Positions 62,836-64,000 of a stretch of 64,000 bases of DNA are shown piece by piece. Origin of the DNA: Couchioplanes caeruleus (GTDB lineage Bacteria; Actinomycetota; Actinomycetes; Mycobacteriales; Micromonosporaceae); assembly GCF_003751945.1 (NCBI RefSeq), contig NZ_RJKL01000001.1:2418001-2482000 (forward strand). Reading direction: 5' to 3'. A program made the position numbers and the translations under genes. The first letter of the stretch is position 1. Each line of letters begins with the position of its first letter. Under the pieces are notes generated by a model. The model was given only the letters and a program-made list of their open reading frames with translations. It did not search any database and was not told the origin of the DNA.

Positions 62836-64000
62836 TCAGACCCCTTGTGGTGTGCGGAACCGTTCCTGCAGACCCAGTGGCGCACCGGTTTCTGGGTCTA
62901 TGAAGACGAATGGAGCGGTGAGCGAGGTCGCCGCTCTCCCCGCGCCCTGCGCGAGAACCGCCAGCCACTTGGCAACCGGGCTCAGCGCCTCCCACAACTT
63001 CGTGGCAGCCAACGTCCCGGCACCGACGGCGGCCGCGCCGGCGAGCCATCCGGCCATGTCCTCACCGTTGGCCGCGTGGTCTCCAGCCGCTCGGGCCAGG
63101 GCTTCCACGCCCGCCGGACCGCCCGTTTGCCTCGCCGCGTCGGCCAAGGCATGGGCGAGGACCAGTCCGAGCAGGGTGAGGCTGATGTCTCGCTCATCGA
63201 CCGGCTTACCGGCGGCGCTGTCGTCATCCTTCCGGCTGCCCAGGATCTGATAGCACAGCACGCCCGGGATGGGCACCTCCACATCCATCACGCGGCCGTC
63301 CCAGAGGAGCACCCGCCGCGGTGGAGTCCACGATCCGGGCTCCCAAAACCTGACCGGTCCAATCTTGGACAGGTCGACGTGGTCGGGCACCGGACGGGTC
63401 ACGAAGCGGGCGAACTCGGCGAGCACCTTCGCGGACCACGCCAGCGCGCGCCGTGCAGGAATCGCGTCCACCGTATTGAAGATCTCCCATGCGTTCAGGA
63501 ACAGTAGATATCGGCCGTACAGTTGCTTGGCTCCGCGCACCGCCTGAGCCTTCGGCTTGATCTCGTAGACGTGCCGGAGCGCGGGGTCGAGGATGTCGGG
63601 CTGACCGACCGCTCCGGTGACGACGCTGAGCAGCGCCGTCCTCACCGTCTCCCACAGCGAGTCGGCCGCGGCCACGTCGGAGAGGGTCTTGTCCCCGACC
63701 CGGAATCCCGCCAGTATGTTCTCGGCGACCGTCTTGCGGTCCAGCAGGTACAGCGCGAGGAGGGTTCTTTCGGCGATGAAACCGTCCGTTGGCGAGTGCC
63801 GCCGGATCTCGCCAGCGCTTCGGCGTTCCCGTACCCACGCGTTCAGCTCCGCTCGCTTCGCCGCGGGCAGGCCGAATTTCAGTAGCCGCTTCCAATTGAG
63901 CCTGCTGAGCGGTCGCAGCAGGCGCAGTGTCTTCGGCGGGGGTGCCGCGCCCGCGGCCGCCTCGGACCGGATGCCGGGCGCGGTCGGTGGACCGGCAGCG
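62836..64000 (-). CDS. Large protein with possible PD-(D/E)XK-like signature (5' end outside window)
   Basis: The frame is open from the window edge to 62836, giving about 387 visible residues. It includes WKRLLKFGLPAAKRAELNAW and DGFIAERTLLALYLLDRKTV, then VGQPDILDPALRHVYEIKPK and AVRGAKQLYGRYLLFLN. The series PD, then ExK, then a conserved Gln-Tyr helix recalls restriction-endonuclease-like folds. A C-terminal hydrophobic pair (WLAGAAAVGAGTLAATKLW, then VAKWLAVLAQGAG) could be membrane or amphipathic. It is the upstream gene of a pair with the 750-residue protein. The assignment as a nuclease is tentative. Confidence 0.5.
   Translation of the reverse strand, partial: AAGPPTAPGIRSEAAAGAAPPPKTLRLLRPLSRLNWKRLLKFGLPAAKRAELNAWVRERRSAGEIRRHSPTDGFIAERTLLALYLLDRKTVAENILAGFRVGDKTLSDVAAADSLWETVRTALLSVVTGAVGQPDILDPALRHVYEIKPKAQAVRGAKQLYGRYLLFLNAWEIFNTVDAIPARRALAWSAKVLAEFARFVTRPVPDHVDLSKIGPVRFWEPGSWTPPRRVLLWDGRVMDVEVPIPGVLCYQILGSRKDDDSAAGKPVDERDISLTLLGLVLAHALADAARQTGGPAGVEALARAAGDHAANGEDMAGWLAGAAAVGAGTLAATKLWEALSPVAKWLAVLAQGAGRAATSLTAPFVFIDPETGAPLGLQERFRTPQGV

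Overview
The window is very GC-rich actinobacterial DNA. Nearly every codon ends in G or C, GTG starts are common, and terminators are long GC hairpins that mostly lack a U tract. The gene order glnE, glnA2-type glutamine synthetase, nadE, panB, then RNase H/CobC, zinc-ribbon protein and Nif3, with rnpB between, resembles the glnE-to-Rv2230c block of mycobacteria and the matching Streptomyces region. Chitinase, cellulase, a CebR box and a peptidase with a flagellar-cluster-like N-terminus suggest a motile, saprophytic filamentous actinomycete, most likely Micromonosporaceae (Actinoplanes-like). The family and genus are inferences.

Positions 1-15.9 kb are mostly housekeeping genes: glnE (cut by the window edge), a glutamine amidotransferase, a GNAT enzyme, DUF350, glutamine synthetase, NAD synthetase, panB, an RNB-domain ribonuclease, a lysine/alanine-rich histone-like protein, asd, a methyltransferase, an M15 peptidase and a multi-pass membrane protein. 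Positions 16-35 kb carry a threonine-dehydratase-like enzyme, an atypical GAPDH paralogue, an OhrR-type regulator, an aldo/keto reductase, RNase P RNA, a TauE/SafE permease, a MarR regulator convergent with a monocarboxylate-type symporter plus DUF3311 pair, a GH18 chitinase, the RNase H/zinc-ribbon/Nif3 group, and an XRE regulator plus flavoprotein divergent from a primase-polymerase-domain gene. In this part four genes have their 3' end, in three cases including the stop codon, copied as tandem repeats into the downstream flank.

Positions 35-43 kb are accessory: a doubly frameshifted YCII gene, a lone barstar-like gene, DinB-like, kinase-like and acetyltransferase genes, and a GH5 cellulase behind a perfect CebR operator. 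Positions 42-60 kb are a mosaic of short genes and gene wrecks: AraC, UbiD, NUDIX, pentapeptide, TPR, IS5 transposase and serine recombinase remnants, an intact IS630-type element with 25-bp inverted repeats, and a corrupted tRNA-Val. A tightly packed cluster of four small genes (43.9-45.3 kb) has a partial inverted copy at 59.4-59.7 kb. Intact units inside the mosaic are a TetR/DUF1772 divergent pair, a two-gene membrane-protein operon, a secreted protein, and a PadR-DUF1048-ABC exporter operon ending in a strong terminator.

The right end (60.5-64 kb) is a two-gene operon of unknown function. It encodes a 750-residue multidomain protein and, upstream and running off the window, a protein with a possible PD-(D/E)XK-like nuclease signature. 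With the four-gene cluster, this is the best candidate here for an undescribed system.
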